Assembly (NCBI GenBank): GCA_914767885.1
Contig: CAJZBQ010000014.1
Location: 620,001 to 684,000, forward strand
Direction of reading: 5' to 3'
Origin: Blepharisma stoltei
Taxonomy: Eukaryota; Ciliophora; Heterotrichea; Heterotrichida; Blepharismidae
DNA length: 64,000 bases
Every line of letters starts with the position of its first letter. The first letter of the stretch is position 1. The position numbers and the translations under genes were made by a program. Below are positions 20,405-30,571 of the stretch, piece by piece. The notes beneath the pieces were generated by a model that worked only from the letters and a program-made list of their open reading frames with translations, did not search any database and was not told the DNA's origin.

Positions 20405-21545
20405 TTCAGTTAATTTAAAAATATTAGATATTTATGATTGGCGAAGAAGATTAAAGCGATTGCGTTATTTTAAAGTTAAGATGACAGTGAAGTTTTTTTA
20501 CGAATAAGCAAACAGATTGAATGAAAGATTTAAATCTTAGTATGGACATATTATGGGCTCAATGTCAAATGACTATGCATTTTTGATAGCGCGGCATTTC
20601 ATAACTCCTCCATCGTGAGCGAACACAAACCATTGGAAAATCCTTGGGGTAAAAAAAAAACTCCATGAGCGAACAAAAAATTTTTATGAAAAAAATATTT
20701 TGATATAATAATTGATAATTGGTATAATGAAATCTATATATAATTTTGTTAAATTTCAAACAACTTGCATTTTAAGACATAAATTTTACAAATTATATTA
20801 ATATTTGCTTTAAAATCATTTAGAATTGGGATTTTTTTAAATTTTGAAAACAATTTATATATAATTTTTTAAAAAAAATCAACACCGGAATGAGTGAAAA
20901 TTTGTTCGAAGCATTTTGACATTGACACTATTTAAAAATTTCCGACCAAATTTTCTTCAATGAAATGCTGCACGGTTATTGGATCTGCACCCATATTATG
21001 AGTTATTTTTGATCTTACTAAAACAAAATTTTACTATTATTATTGCAAACAATAAAACTGAGGATTTATAAAAATTGCTGACAATCGCTTTTACTCATTC
21101 TCGCATTTAAATTGAAATTGAAATTGAAATACAATTAAATTCATCAAATATATTACTTTTCGCTTATCAAAGTATTTTTATATTATTATTTGCAAGCTAT
21201 AGACCACAAATCAGATAAAAAGGATTAATGTATCCGAAAAATAAATTATCGGCCTACAATTTACATAAATCGAGCCTAAATGGATTAGTGCTTTATCAGT
21301 CCTTCATCCTGAATTAAATGGGCTTATTTTGATACGTTAAATACCTCATTACTTCCAAATATACTAACCAAGTTCGACATTTTCATTTCCCTTCTGAATC
21401 AATAAAAAAAAGATTGAAAATTATATAAAGAAATTTCTATTATGTATCTAAACGCCCCAACCTAGGTAAATACCTTAACTTTTTACTAGATAGAATGACC
21501 CTATTTTAATGACACCCTAATGCAAAAATTATAGTGATATAAAAT
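20405..21545. other. Intergenic, AT-rich, holds one MITE
   Basis: Apart from the MITE at 20597-20915 I see no gene. A GC-poor stretch to 21545 includes the promoter region of the Mpv17 gene. Short open frames near 20307-20507 are the reverse of the hypothetical gene. Confidence 0.5.
20597..20915 (+). mobile_element. MITE (CTCCC family), right end eroded
   Basis: Starts ACTCCTCCATCGTGAGCGAAC, keeps the second internal GTGAGCGAAC-like block (CTCCATGAGCGAACAAAAAA) and the TATAATGAAATCTATATATAATT core, then decays at GAGTGAAAATTTGTTCG. Same orientation as the copy at 42266. Lies between genes. Confidence 0.75.
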
Positions 21546-22128
21546 ATGGCTCGTAGGATGCTGAAGCTGTATATTGATTGTCTTGATAAATATCCTGCAT
21601 TAACAAAGTAAATTTTATATCAGAATGCTTACTGGAGTTTCTCTTGTCGGCGGAGGAGACATCATTGCTCAGAAAATTTTGGAAAGAAAAAGTGAAATCG
21701 ACAAGAAAAGACTATTAAGCTTGTCCATGTACGGATTTTTCATTGCTGGAGGAGTGGGGCATTTATGATACCGAGGGTTAGACTATGTGATTGGGTCTCA
21801 GATGTCATTAATGACTGCTTTTAAAAAAATTCTCATCGATCAGGGGATATTCGCACCACTGGAAATCATATTTTTCTTTGGATGGACACATTATAGTAAG
21901 CATCAGCCTAATTCTCTTCAAGATAAGATCCAGGCTGATTTAAAAGACACATTGCTTGCAAACTATAAGTTGTGGATCCCTGGGCAATTTTTAAATTTTT
22001 ACTTGATACCAGAAAAACATAGGGTCTTGTATTCCTGCGTTTTATGCGTCATTTGGTATTCTTTTATTTCAAATGTATCTCATACCGATTCAAACGAAAG
22101 AACAAAATTATACAAAGTTAAATCATAA
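21546..22128 (+). CDS. Mpv17/PMP22 family membrane protein, 188 aa
   Basis: Small integral membrane protein of mitochondria or peroxisomes, thought to form a channel. A 16-nt intron GTAAATTTTATATCAG (21608-21623) follows the first 21 codons; splicing yields MARRMLKLYIDCLDKYP..TK, the usual family N-terminus. GDIIAQ, LWYRGLD, DQ..FAPL and the signature W.PGQFLN.YLIPEKHRVL follow. UGA is Trp in HLWYR. TAA 22126-22128. Confidence 0.9.
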
Positions 22129-22312
22129 AATAATTGAAAACTACAAATTTGGTCACTCATTTAGCAAATAAGCTTAATCTAATTATGTTTATCTTTCAGA
22201 AGAAAAATTAAGTTAGCATATTAATTTAGCCATTTATGTAAGGTTATTGCTGATTTCAATAAGGAATTTCAAAATTTAAGACACCAGGGCAATTGATTTT
22301 GTTACTTTTTTC

Positions 22313-22526
22313 TTATTCTCTTATATGTGAGTGAACAAAAAATTTTGTTCTAGTAAAGAGAAAAAAAAATTTTAAGAAGTTTATAAATAAATTTTTTTTA
22401 AAAAAAATTATTTCTTAAAAATTTTCAAAGATCTTAATAAAAAATTTGTTTGTTTTCCCAAAGAGCGTGTCTTTACTCAAAAAATAGGTATTTTCCATGG
22501 TTTTGTTTGCTTTATGGATGGGAGGG
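22313..22526. mobile_element. MITE IES abutting the kelch gene stop codon
   Basis: TTA at 22313-22315 and 22527-22529 flanks 214 bp. The left end has TATGTGAGTGAACAAAAAA and a hairpin; the right end is GGTTTTGTTTGCTTTATGG..GGGAGGG. The right-hand TTA is, on the minus strand, the TAA stop of the kelch gene. The rest of 22129-22312 is AT-rich and shows nothing. Confidence 0.7.
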
Positions 22527-23294
22527 TTAAAAATCAAACTCCCATAATTCCTGCTCATTTACAATAAAATAAATACCGCTTTTAAGCTTTAAGCAATATG
22601 AAAAAGAGTTGCATCCAATACAGCAGTCTTTCGACACATTCTGCCAATTATAAATATCTCCTAAACTGCTTTCAAATAAACCACCTTCTGTTTCAAGCAC
22701 ATAAACCCTATTATCTACTTTCATGAGTATTTTGTGAGTTCTGTGAAAGCCATACACTAGAGAATAGCTGTCAATCGCTGGATCATAGACACATAATCAT
22801 CGGTGTGATCTTCCAGCAACTAATATTTTCCCTTTGAACTCAATAGAATTGCAAAAATCTGAGAGTTTTGGAAGATTTGCTAAGCTTCTTCATTCATTTG
22901 TTTTAAAATCGTATTTCGTCGCATATTTTGGAGAAACCACTTCGAAGCCTCCAAATGTGAATATTTCTTTGTTGAAGAATGTGCAATTAGTAATGTATAC
23001 TGGAGCATTATGCGACATTAAAGAAGTTTTTCCTTCAGAATAATCAAAAACAAAAGAGATTCCTCAAACTTTTATCATTGACTTTATATATCCTATGCAA
23101 AATAAGATATGGCTATCTATGGGTGATACGCAGGAAATTAAGAGGTTTGGCTCTAATACACGCTTTTCTGTTTTTATCCTTAAGTCTACGTTGTATGAGT
23201 AAATCTTTTGGCCTCCTGGGTAATAAATATTAAGAGGCTCAATTCTATTTTCGTTTTCATCAAGACTTTGATTGTCAGAAAGGAGTGCGTCCAT
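22527..23294 (-). CDS. Kelch-repeat-like protein, 255 aa
   Basis: One open frame from ATG 23294 to TAA 22527 with UGA read as Trp. Kelch hallmarks appear: IFTFGGFE followed by KYDFKTNEWRSLANLP, then weaker blades. Kelch propellers are protein-interaction scaffolds. No catalytic domain. The stop codon coincides with the target duplication of the neighbouring MITE. Similar in style to the larger kelch gene at 36385. Confidence 0.7.
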
Positions 23295-23763
23295 ATTTTA
23301 TAATATGACTTCATAGATTATAACTTTGAACTTGGAATGGATACCAATGTTTTTAAAAATCATTCTAAAAGTTATCACATTCTAACTTTTCAAAAGATGC
23401 TTAAGAGTTAATAGTTTGTCATTGAGTTATAATTGATTGAAATTGTATGGCATTGGTACCGTAAGGATCAATCAGTATTTATAAAGAAATAATATGTTAA
23501 AATACATAGCAATAATTCAGTTTTAATTCAGGGCAGCATCAATTAGCCAAATAAAATAATAATATTAATACATTATAATGATAAATCTAAAAAAAAATTT
23601 TAAAGCGATTTATGACTGATCTTACTCTTTTAATTTTTAAATTAAAAAATATTGCGGGATTATTTGCTATGATATAAATAATCTAATTACTTAATAACTG
23701 TTAAGTTGCTGCATCAATTTTTAAAGACGCAATTCAATTGTTACCTCTATACCTCAATTTATC
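23295..23763. other. Intergenic, AT-rich
   Basis: Nothing recognisable beyond AT-rich sequence. Confidence 0.5.
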
Positions 23764-25640
23764 TTACAATTGACTATTCTTTTTTCTTTTGCATTTCATT
23801 AGCATCAAGGCAAGTCCAATAAAAGGTAAAAATAAATTCAATATGAAAAATGCCAATGCTATCAAAATAATCGAGATTGGTGTCACTAATATCGTAATTG
23901 CTACACAAATTGCACATTCTCCATATTTCTTAACCTTATCTCTCAGATGAAATTTCTTAGTTATAAATGTTGAGAACTCAATTCCACTGCTTACTCCTGC
24001 AGCGAACAAGAAAACAAGTGAAATTATAGGACTGGCCAGAACAACTGAAATATATGAGCATGATTTGCACTTTCTTGTTCTCCAGCTTCAAGCTTGATCG
24101 TCTATTCCAGCCCAATTTTCAGATTAGGATTAGGATTATTAAAAAGTCAGGCGCTAGCCATATTGGTGACGCGGCCCATCAAAGACGTCCCGTACGGGAT
24201 TTCTACCGCTTTTTGACTCCAGTCCATAGGGTCTGTGCCACTTACGGTACCTCCTGTCTCCTCCTTGCCTTGAGGTTTATTGAGTGGGCGACTTATGGAT
24301 TTCTGCGGCCCTGCTACGGGCGATTGGAAACTTGATTCCATGGATCTCCTTGGAGTTTTCGGGTGTCGAAGTGCTTTCCTTCGGCAGCTATAGGAAATGC
24401 CCGATGATGGCGCATTGAGCGCCATTATCGGGCAACTTGTATGCAGGAAAAAGACTTTTCCCATGTGGCCTGCGCCTAAACTCCCAGTTTCTCGGTAGAG
24501 GAATGCTCATGTATCCTCGGATCCAAAGGACTTTGCTGAGCGCCTCCTTTTCAACCACATTAAAACAGTCAAAACCTACCTGGATGTATATCTCTTGAGC
24601 GCTGCACTTGATTCTCGGCTCGGAGTCCGTCTATTCGCTGTAGCCATAAGATCTAGACTGTTGCACCAATAGGGCAGATGTCACGTGTCACCATTTTAAT
24701 GTATGCCCAATTTTCAGATATATACACAATTATTAGCCCTGTTTCAAATGGGAATAAAATTCAAGCAAACAGAAGCACAAGCAAGAATGTCCAAGATGCA
24801 TTAGAATACTTTCCTCCAAGCATACATCTTAGCATGTCATGATTAATATCAATGATTTTACCACAGTTCATACAAATATTAGCTCCGCATTTACACATAA
24901 CAGATGGGCAACCCCATGCTTTTTCAATGTAAAATTTGCAGCGAGGGCATTCTTTTAAGCCATTTTCTTTGATATAAGATCTTAATTCAGGCTCCTCTGG
25001 TTGGCATGCACCTTCATGATAATCATGACTGCAATTTCCACAGTAAGTGTATCCACACACATTACATGAAATCTTGAGACCCGAATTTATAAAGCCATAT
25101 CCTTGGCAGTTTGGTTTTGGGCATCATCTCAGGTTTGGGTCTTTTTCTAATATTGCATTTCTTCTGAAAATTTTGTGACCTCGGCTTTATTGAATTACTC
25201 AGAGGGCTTATAATTTTTTATAGCTTTTTTCATAATCTCCCACTCAATAAAATTAATTTTTAGATGTGCTATGATAATGATAGAGTAGTAAATTTTAATT
25301 TTCTTTATAAAATGTGATCTTTAAGTGGAAGAGTAAGTTATCTGCATTTTGATTACTGTATTTATTATCAGATATCATATTTTTCATAGAGTTTTGAGTC
25401 TACTATGTCTATAATTGACGAATCTATGTCTTTATTTTGGCAGGTATATCGCGGGCACTCAATTGGGAATACTTTGCGCTCACTAATTCTAAACTCTACA
25501 TAGCTCTTTAAACATGATGAGCAAAACCTATCATTGCATTCTTTAACTTGGATGAAGTGATTACTTGGAGTGAGTTGAGTGCAAATTTGGCAAATTTCAA
25601 GTCTTTCAGGGGTTGAAGTATCATGCTTCCGAATATATAC
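23764..25640 (-). CDS. RING-between-RING E3 ubiquitin ligase with C-terminal membrane helices
   Basis: Transfers ubiquitin through a catalytic RING2 Cys. RING1 is seen at 25400-25620 (CQIC..CNDRFCSSCLKSYVE), IBR at 25000-25130 (RWCPKPNC..CNVCGYTYCGNC), RING2 at 24820-24960 (ECPRCKFYIEKAWGCPSVMCKCG..CMNCG). Two hydrophobic segments follow: one near 24750-24790, one at the C-terminus (23790-23990). A SINE-like insert at 24125-24704 splits the membrane region; removal gives ..YISENWAGIDDQAW.. in frame. The RING1-IBR linker, about 25190-25390, contains in-frame stops and probably an IES plus short introns (candidate GTCACAAAATTTTCAG); I could not resolve it. The 5' end is also unresolved. Confidence 0.75.
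24125..24704. mobile_element. SINE-like element in the RBR ligase gene
   Basis: A 580-bp insert flanked by GCCCAATTTTCAGAT (24110-24124 and 24705-24719), a perfect 15-bp duplication. It is related to the copy at 3859-4454. It contains a small hairpin insertion at 24389-24441 that the other copy lacks. Exact removal restores the frame. The duplication contains no TA, and excision at the nearest TA pair would shift the frame by two. Confidence 0.85.
24389..24441. repeat. TA-flanked hairpin insert inside the SINE-like element
   Basis: Arms TGCCCGATGATGGCGC (24398-24413) and GCGCCATTATCGGGCA (24419-24434) pair with one mismatch around a 5-nt loop. The related element at 3859-4454 reads straight through here (CAGCTACAGGAAAAA), so this is a later insertion. 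The arm resembles that of the palindrome at 6884. Confidence 0.65.
25233..25333. mobile_element. Probable short IES in the RBR gene linker
   Basis: TAA at 25233-25235 and 25334-25336 flanks 101 bp starting TCTCCCACTC and ending GTGGAAGAG, resembling worn CTCCC-family ends. It lies where the frame of the RBR gene is interrupted, but removing it alone does not clear all stops. Confidence 0.4.
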
Positions 25641-26088
25641 TATTATAAATTAAAAGCAAATCTAATATTTCTATATTATCACATATTAAGAGAGAAAATT
25701 TTTGATAATATAGCATTATCTCAATTAGAAATGATATAAATCATATCGAGTTCTGACATTAAAGGTTCTATACTCATATGTAAATTGATTCATTAACATG
25801 GAGATTTTTTTCGATTACAAAATATAGCTTTTCTGATAAGAATAATTAAGATTTAAACAAATAAAACATTCAGTTAATAAATAATTCTATTTTGGAAACA
25901 TATTAAATGCTTTTAATATTTAATCAGATAAATCAGATTTTCTCTTAATTCAACCTAATAAAACTATTGAATCGCTATACCACCAGAAAGTGACCAGAAT
26001 TTGTCCAAGTAAAAATTAAAATCTTCAGAACAAAATAACAGCCTTTAATGCTCAAATGGAATTCATTAACTATTACCAGCTAATAAAT
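25641..26088. other. Intergenic, AT-rich
   Basis: No gene seen. It may hold the unresolved 5' exon of the RBR gene. Confidence 0.4.
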
Positions 26089-27701
26089 ATGGATAGACTT
26101 TCGCCTGTATAGGGCTTTCCCTTGAATAGCCCGATAACGGGCTGACTTCATCCCGTTATCGGGCTATTCAAGGGAAAGCCCTATATGCGTGTTCTTTCTT
26201 TTTTATTTTGTTATCGCATTAATTTTCTCAAGACTTCTTAATCCGCCTCATTATCTTACGATTAAAGAGAGTAAGGATTATATTGGACAACACATTTCTA
26301 TTATCCATGCCTACTGTGGCTTATTACTCGCCACAATAGTTTACTTTATTGAAGGAGGAATCTTAATCTTAAATTATTTATAACGTTTAACGTCCACTAA
26401 GAGGTGCCTTGTCCAGAGCTGCCACCATATTTGTCCAAGTGTCGGGCCGATTGACCTCTGGATCGACCCACTTTGACTCGTCAAGGCAGGGGCAAATACA
26501 GCGTTCCAGCTTCGACGGTTTCGCTGCCGCCACAGCTTTATATTACTCAGCTCCTGCGCGTGCTCCGCCTAAGGGTCACCTTCCTCGGGTGTGCTGAGGG
26601 GTAAAGACCTGAGCCTCTTGAGCGCACTGAGTAGCAACTCCTCTGGTTATCCCCAGAGTTAAACCGCTGTTTCTGGAGGGGTAAAGACCTGAGCCTCTTG
26701 AGCGCACTGAGTAGCAACTCCTCTGGTTATCCCCAGAGTTAAACCGCTGTTTCTGAGCAGAAGTTCTCGAGGTAAAATTCAAATCCATAAATAAAATTGT
26801 TTGAGGGAGAGAAAATTAGCGGATCGAACCGAATGTCATTTTATTTATATTGAAGGAGGAATCAATTATAACGCTCCCACAAATTATCTTCACATTATAG
26901 TTTTTGCAGTATTTGCTAGTTAGAATTCGCTTGGGTATTTTATTTACGATTCATTTTACGCAGAAATTTTTAAACTTCATGACTGGCCTATGAGATTCCA
27001 TCATGTTGGAGCTCTTACGGCCTTGACTGGTCTGTACTTTGCGGAGTATGGAGGTTCAGCTGGAGTTTGTAATTTTTATTTAGTGGGAATCATCTTAACT
27101 GAAATTTCCAATCCTTGTATACTGAAGAGACACATCATGAAGGCAATGTGCTTACCCCAGAGCATTTTCTTTTATTGTTAAATATTAAAAAATCCAATTT
27201 GTAAAGTTTGTTTTTGATGATAGCTATATAAAAATATTGAAATTATCTATTTATTATTATAATTATTAATTACTATATCAATAAATTTGTTTCTCGTTTA
27301 TGGAAGGAGTGTTAGAAGATACCCCAAGATATAATTTTTACGAAACAACGTTTGCAATGCTGTTTGTATTTTCCAGGGTTATAGTGGGAACATGGTATAT
27401 GCTGAATGTCTGGGCTTCAGTTATTACTCCAGTATATAAACTTACTGTTTCTGCATTATTTGGGGTTTCGCTGTTTTGGGTTTTTATATTGGTTTTTATG
27501 GTTGTTAAAAAGATCGAGAAGAATGATGACAACAGAGCTTTTTTAAAACGGATTATTTGGGGAATTAACTGGATAAAGCATAGAAAATTCGTATTGCTTT
27601 CTTCAATACTCCTAATATCTTTGGCACTTCCTTATATTTTAACTCAGGTCATGAAGGTTAAATTTTTACAGCTCCGAGTAGACGGATTTGCAATTCTTTA
27701 A
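26089..27701 (+). CDS. TLC-domain (TRAM-LAG1-CLN8) membrane protein, 286 aa
   Basis: Polytopic membrane protein of the ER/Golgi lipid-related TLC family. The paired FHHVGA motif, EISNP and the late F..SRV..GTWYML segment fit the family; about six hydrophobic helices are evident. Four interruptions were resolved: palindromic IES 26108-26183, SINE-like insert 26363-26847, intron GTATTTGCTAGTTAG 26909-26923, and IES 27152-27311. Removing all leaves 861 bp, exactly 287 codons, and joins such as ..SPV-CVFFLFY and ..MKAMC-L-EDTPRY. Start ATG 26089 is the first in frame. Specific lipid function not inferable. Confidence 0.8.
26108..26183. mobile_element. 76-bp IES that is a near-complete perfect palindrome
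   Basis: Positions 26108-26141 and 26152-26185 are exact reverse complements (34 nt each), separated by the 10-nt loop CTGACTTCAT. Arms begin TATAGGGCTTTCCC and contain TAGCCCGATAACGGG. Pairing TA 26108-26109 with TA 26184-26185 restores the frame. Strikingly GC-rich for an IES. Confidence 0.85.
26363..26847 (-). mobile_element. SINE-like element in the TLC gene
   Basis: A 485-bp insert flanked by TATTGAAGGAGGAATC (26347-26362 and 26848-26863), a perfect 16-bp duplication that includes TA. It is the reverse-strand counterpart of the copy at 59666-60089: shared blocks include the GTCCACTA/TAGTGGAC end, CGGGCC..GATCGA, and GGTTTAACTYTGGGGATAACC. It carries an 80-bp internal tandem duplication. 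Confidence 0.85.
26596..26755. repeat. 80-bp perfect tandem duplication inside the SINE-like element
   Basis: 26596-26675 and 26676-26755 are identical, each beginning GAGGGGTAAAGACC and ending CCGCTGTTTCTG. The related copy at 59666-60089 has one unit, so the duplication is recent or an assembly artefact. Confidence 0.8.
27152..27311. mobile_element. IES in the TLC gene, TTA-flanked
   Basis: TTA at 27152-27154 and 27312-27314 flanks 160 bp. Ends CCCCAGAGC and GGAAGGAGTG are a weak inverted repeat of the CTCCC type. Excision gives AAG GCA ATG TGC TTA GAA GAT in frame, placing the hydrophobic segments of the TLC domain together. Confidence 0.7.
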
Positions 27702-27992
27702 AAATCAATTAATCTTTTTCTAAAATTAAATTTAATAGCTATAAATTTTAATGTAAGTTTTCAGATTTTATAAGCCAGCATGATAGCGAAGATCATTATT
27801 TTTAGTAGTTAATCTATTAAAATTGGAAATTAATTCTTTGCATTAAGCATATCACATATTTTAGTAAATTTTCTAGAAGGAAAAAAAAATTAGTATTCTC
27901 TTCGAAAAATTAGTAATAAAAATTGGATAACACTTTTAATTTTTGGATCATTTATAAATTTGTTTGAAGTTATTAGTTATAACTAAAGTCAG

Positions 27993-29436
27993 CTAAATTG
28001 TTACTATCGCATCATCCAGCATCCTAATCCCTTCTTGCAATAATTCAAGATTACGATTTTTAACCCCTCCTCAGTAGCGAACAAAATATTTTGTTAGTTG
28101 AGGAACGCTAAAACATTTTATATACAAATTATTTTTCGAAAAAAAATCCAAGTCGTAAAAATCTGAAGTAAAATGTTTTTAATTTTGTTTTAAATGCAAG
28201 CTGCTCAAAAATTCAAAAAGAATTAGCTATATTTTTCATTAAACTTATATATCAAATTATTTCATAAATATTTAGTAAAAAAATTTTTATCTCTCACTGA
28301 GGGCGGCTCTTACTAAAAAAGTTGAGATTTTTCCAATAGTTTGGTTCGCTCATAGAGGGAGTAGTAAGGACGTAAAATCCGTTTTCCTCCTCAAACCCAG
28401 CAGCTTTCAAGAAAACAATAGCTCCACTAACTTTAGCAATCCTATCTTGGAATGCTTTATTTTCGATTCGTATTCTCTGGAATTTTTCCTCTTCAGGATT
28501 GCTGACAATATTTGTTATATATGCTTTCAAAGTGTTCAAAGTTTGTGCCGCTACACCTGGATTTCTGAAATTCGGATACAATGTCTTTACAGTCTTGATA
28601 GCACTTGCCATTTTTTCCTGTGGAGGTTTTGCACTTGCAGCATCTTCAGTTGCTTTTTTCCCAGTTCTAGCTTCCTTATCCTTTTTAAGAAGTTCATGCA
28701 TTTTTTTAAGCTCATCTTCTGTTTTCTTTTTCTCCCTTAAATATAGTTCAGTTGCCCTCTTGCTTTCTTGTTCTTCGAATTTTCTTTTTGCTTCTGCTAG
28801 TTCTCTAGTCGACCGTATTCTGTCCCGTGTCTTCACACGACGACTATTTCATAACGACTATTTTTTTTTCGCCTATTTTTTTGGCCAAAAAAAAATAGGC
28901 CAAAAAAAATAGGTGAAAAAAAGGCCAAAAAAAAAATAGGCCATAAAATAATAGGCCAAAAAATATAGGCCAAAAAAAAAGTCGTTATGAAATACTTCGT
29001 GTGAAGTAACCATTCTGTCCTTTTCTCTTTGTAGCTCTTCTTCTTTTTCTTTTTGTATTCTTTTGCGCTTAAGCTCTTCTTGCAGCTCCCTTGCTTTTCT
29101 TTGGGCTTCTTCTTTGCTTAATTTTTGCTTATTTTGAGCCTGCCCTACTATTCGAAGTTCTTCTTCAAAATCAGGATCATTTTGATGCTCGTTAATCCAT
29201 TCAAAAGCAGATTCTACAGAATTATTCCCTGTCAAAAATAGTGATTTTTCGCATACTGTTGTAGAAAATCCCATTTCTTTCAAAGTTTGCACAAGAGATT
29301 GGTTAACCATTCCGCTTATTGATTGGCCCTCTTCTGCTGGTGGCTCTTCAGTGTTTTCAGCACTAGGGGTTGCATTGTTTTCAGGTTCGATTTCCATATC
29401 TTGAGCTGCTTGATTTGGCTGAGAATCTTGCTCCAT
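27993..29436 (-). CDS. UBA and PUB domain protein, 314 aa
   Basis: Probably a p97/VCP and ubiquitin cofactor. A UBA-like domain (res. 40-95, LKEMGFSTTVCEKSLFLTGNN) is followed by a charged coiled coil and a C-terminal PUB domain (about res. 195-314), which in other proteins binds the p97 tail. Two insertions are removed: a TIR element at 28826-29011 in the coiled coil (join ..EKDR-IRSTRELAEAK) and a MITE at 28061-28364 in the PUB domain (join ..GFYVL-KNRNLELLQEGIRML). The result is 315 codons and ends ..AIVTI at TAG 27993. Start ATG 29436; 91 bp from the divergent CABLES-like gene. Confidence 0.8.
28061..28364. mobile_element. MITE IES in the PUB domain
   Basis: TAA (TTA on the gene strand) at 28061-28063 and 28365-28367 flanks 304 bp. 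Ends CCCCTCCTCAGTAGCGAAC and GGTTCGCTCATAGAGGGAG, with the family core in between. Excision recovers the conserved C-terminal helix of the PUB domain, otherwise replaced by MITE-encoded residues and a premature stop. Confidence 0.85.
28826..29011. mobile_element. TIR element with 9-bp target duplication (MULE-like MITE?)
   Basis: A 186-bp insert flanked by ATTCTGTCC (28817-28825 and 29012-29020). Imperfect terminal inverted repeats of about 30 bp share CTTCACACGA and TATTTCATAACGAC. The middle (28870-28980) is a short-unit array of TAGGCCAAAAAAA-like repeats. A 9-bp duplication and long TIRs recall Mutator-like elements. Its removal restores the coiled coil of the host protein. Unrelated to the CTCCC family. 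Confidence 0.75.
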
Positions 29437-29527
29437 ATTAATTATAATTATTTTATTTTGGAGACTATTAGAGAGATTACTATATAAACACCTTGATGAA
29501 TTTAAATTTATAATCTATTATTGGTAT

Positions 29528-30571
29528 ATGAGAGAAACAAATAAGCTGAAATCTTGTGGGTTGATTGCAAATCGGCGATCTTCTTTGAATATCCCTCAGT
29601 CGACTTGTTCTGGAGACGGGAAAGCTTTATATAGCTCACCTCTGATTATTCCAAACGTTATCAGAACGGTGAGCTGCTATGGAAATATCCCTTGCACAGG
29701 CAATTGTCCACCCCCGTTTTCGCTGGACTCAGATAACTGCACATCAAGCCCGATTGAATCAAAAAAATACACAGAAAAGATAAAAAAGCCGAAAAATCCC
29801 AACGAAGCTGAATACATACAAAAAGCGATGGACTTTTTAACAGGGATTGAAACTAACAACGAAATTGACATCCAGATGCGAGTGTCTCTTGCACCTGGTG
29901 ATACAAATTTTGAAGGATTAAGAGAAGAGTCAGGGGTTCTCGTATGAAAATCTCACTCAGGTAAAATCCATAAGTCATATTCCTATTGCTTAAGGGCTAA
30001 CGATAACAACTTTCATAGGAGTCCCCAAATTGACCTAAGTGATGCCCCAAATGTAGTAAGAAACTCTCCTTTGAAGGTAAACTTGAACGAAGAATTCAGA
30101 GAAAGATATCCATTTTTGGATGATAAGCTTACATTGAGCAAAATTGCAAACTTAAAAGAGAAGCTAATTATCAAGGTATGCAAGGAGCTTGATGTTGAAG
30201 CTTTTACAGTCGCTGTTGCTTGATCTTATTTCCAAAGATTGCTTGGAATGAATGTAATAACGAAAGCAAATAGAAAATTGTATGCAGCGATCTGTGTATT
30301 GCTTTCTTACAAATTTAATGAAGAAATCAATTTTGTGAAAATGAAAGCTTTGATTCATGCACTTAGGTTGGCAGATAAAAATGATATTTTACAAAGCAAA
30401 TCTATTGCGAAGTACGAATTTGAAGTGTACTCGTATTTAAAGTTTTCGATGATGGTTCCAGTTGAAGAGTTTGAAGATAATTTTCATTATATTTTGAAGA
30501 GAATTCACACTTCACCGAAAAAATACTTGAAAAATTCTTTGGAATTTTCTGGACTGAGGCATCCATTTTAA
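29528..30571 (+). CDS. CABLES-like cyclin-fold protein, 347 aa
   Basis: Resembles CDK5-and-ABL-substrate (CABLES) proteins, cyclin-box scaffolds of CDKs. After a Ser/Pro/Cys-rich, probably disordered N-terminus, LTLSKIANLKEKL leads into a cyclin box (VEAFTVAVAWSYFQRLLG..TKANRKLYAAICVLLSYKFNE) and ends with KYEFEVYSYLKFSM. One uninterrupted frame with UGA as Trp at 29945 and 30220. No intron or IES. Divergent from the UBA-PUB gene. Confidence 0.8.

Noticed and set aside
20307-20507. Plus-strand open frame of 66 codons
   Set aside because: The minus strand of the same stretch continues the reading frame of the hypothetical gene at 18702-20404.
24120-24140. Telomere-like TTAGGATTAGGATTA
   Set aside because: Only two or three imperfect units at the end of a retroelement; simple-repeat tails are typical of SINEs.
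28294-28366. C-terminal residues of the PUB protein read straight through the MITE
   Set aside because: Excision at the TAA/TTA repeat recovers the true conserved PUB C-terminus, so these residues are MITE-encoded.
28860-28995. CRISPR-like array of short repeats
   Set aside because: Units are simple TAGGCCAAAAAAA variants without unique spacers, inside a transposable element of a eukaryote.
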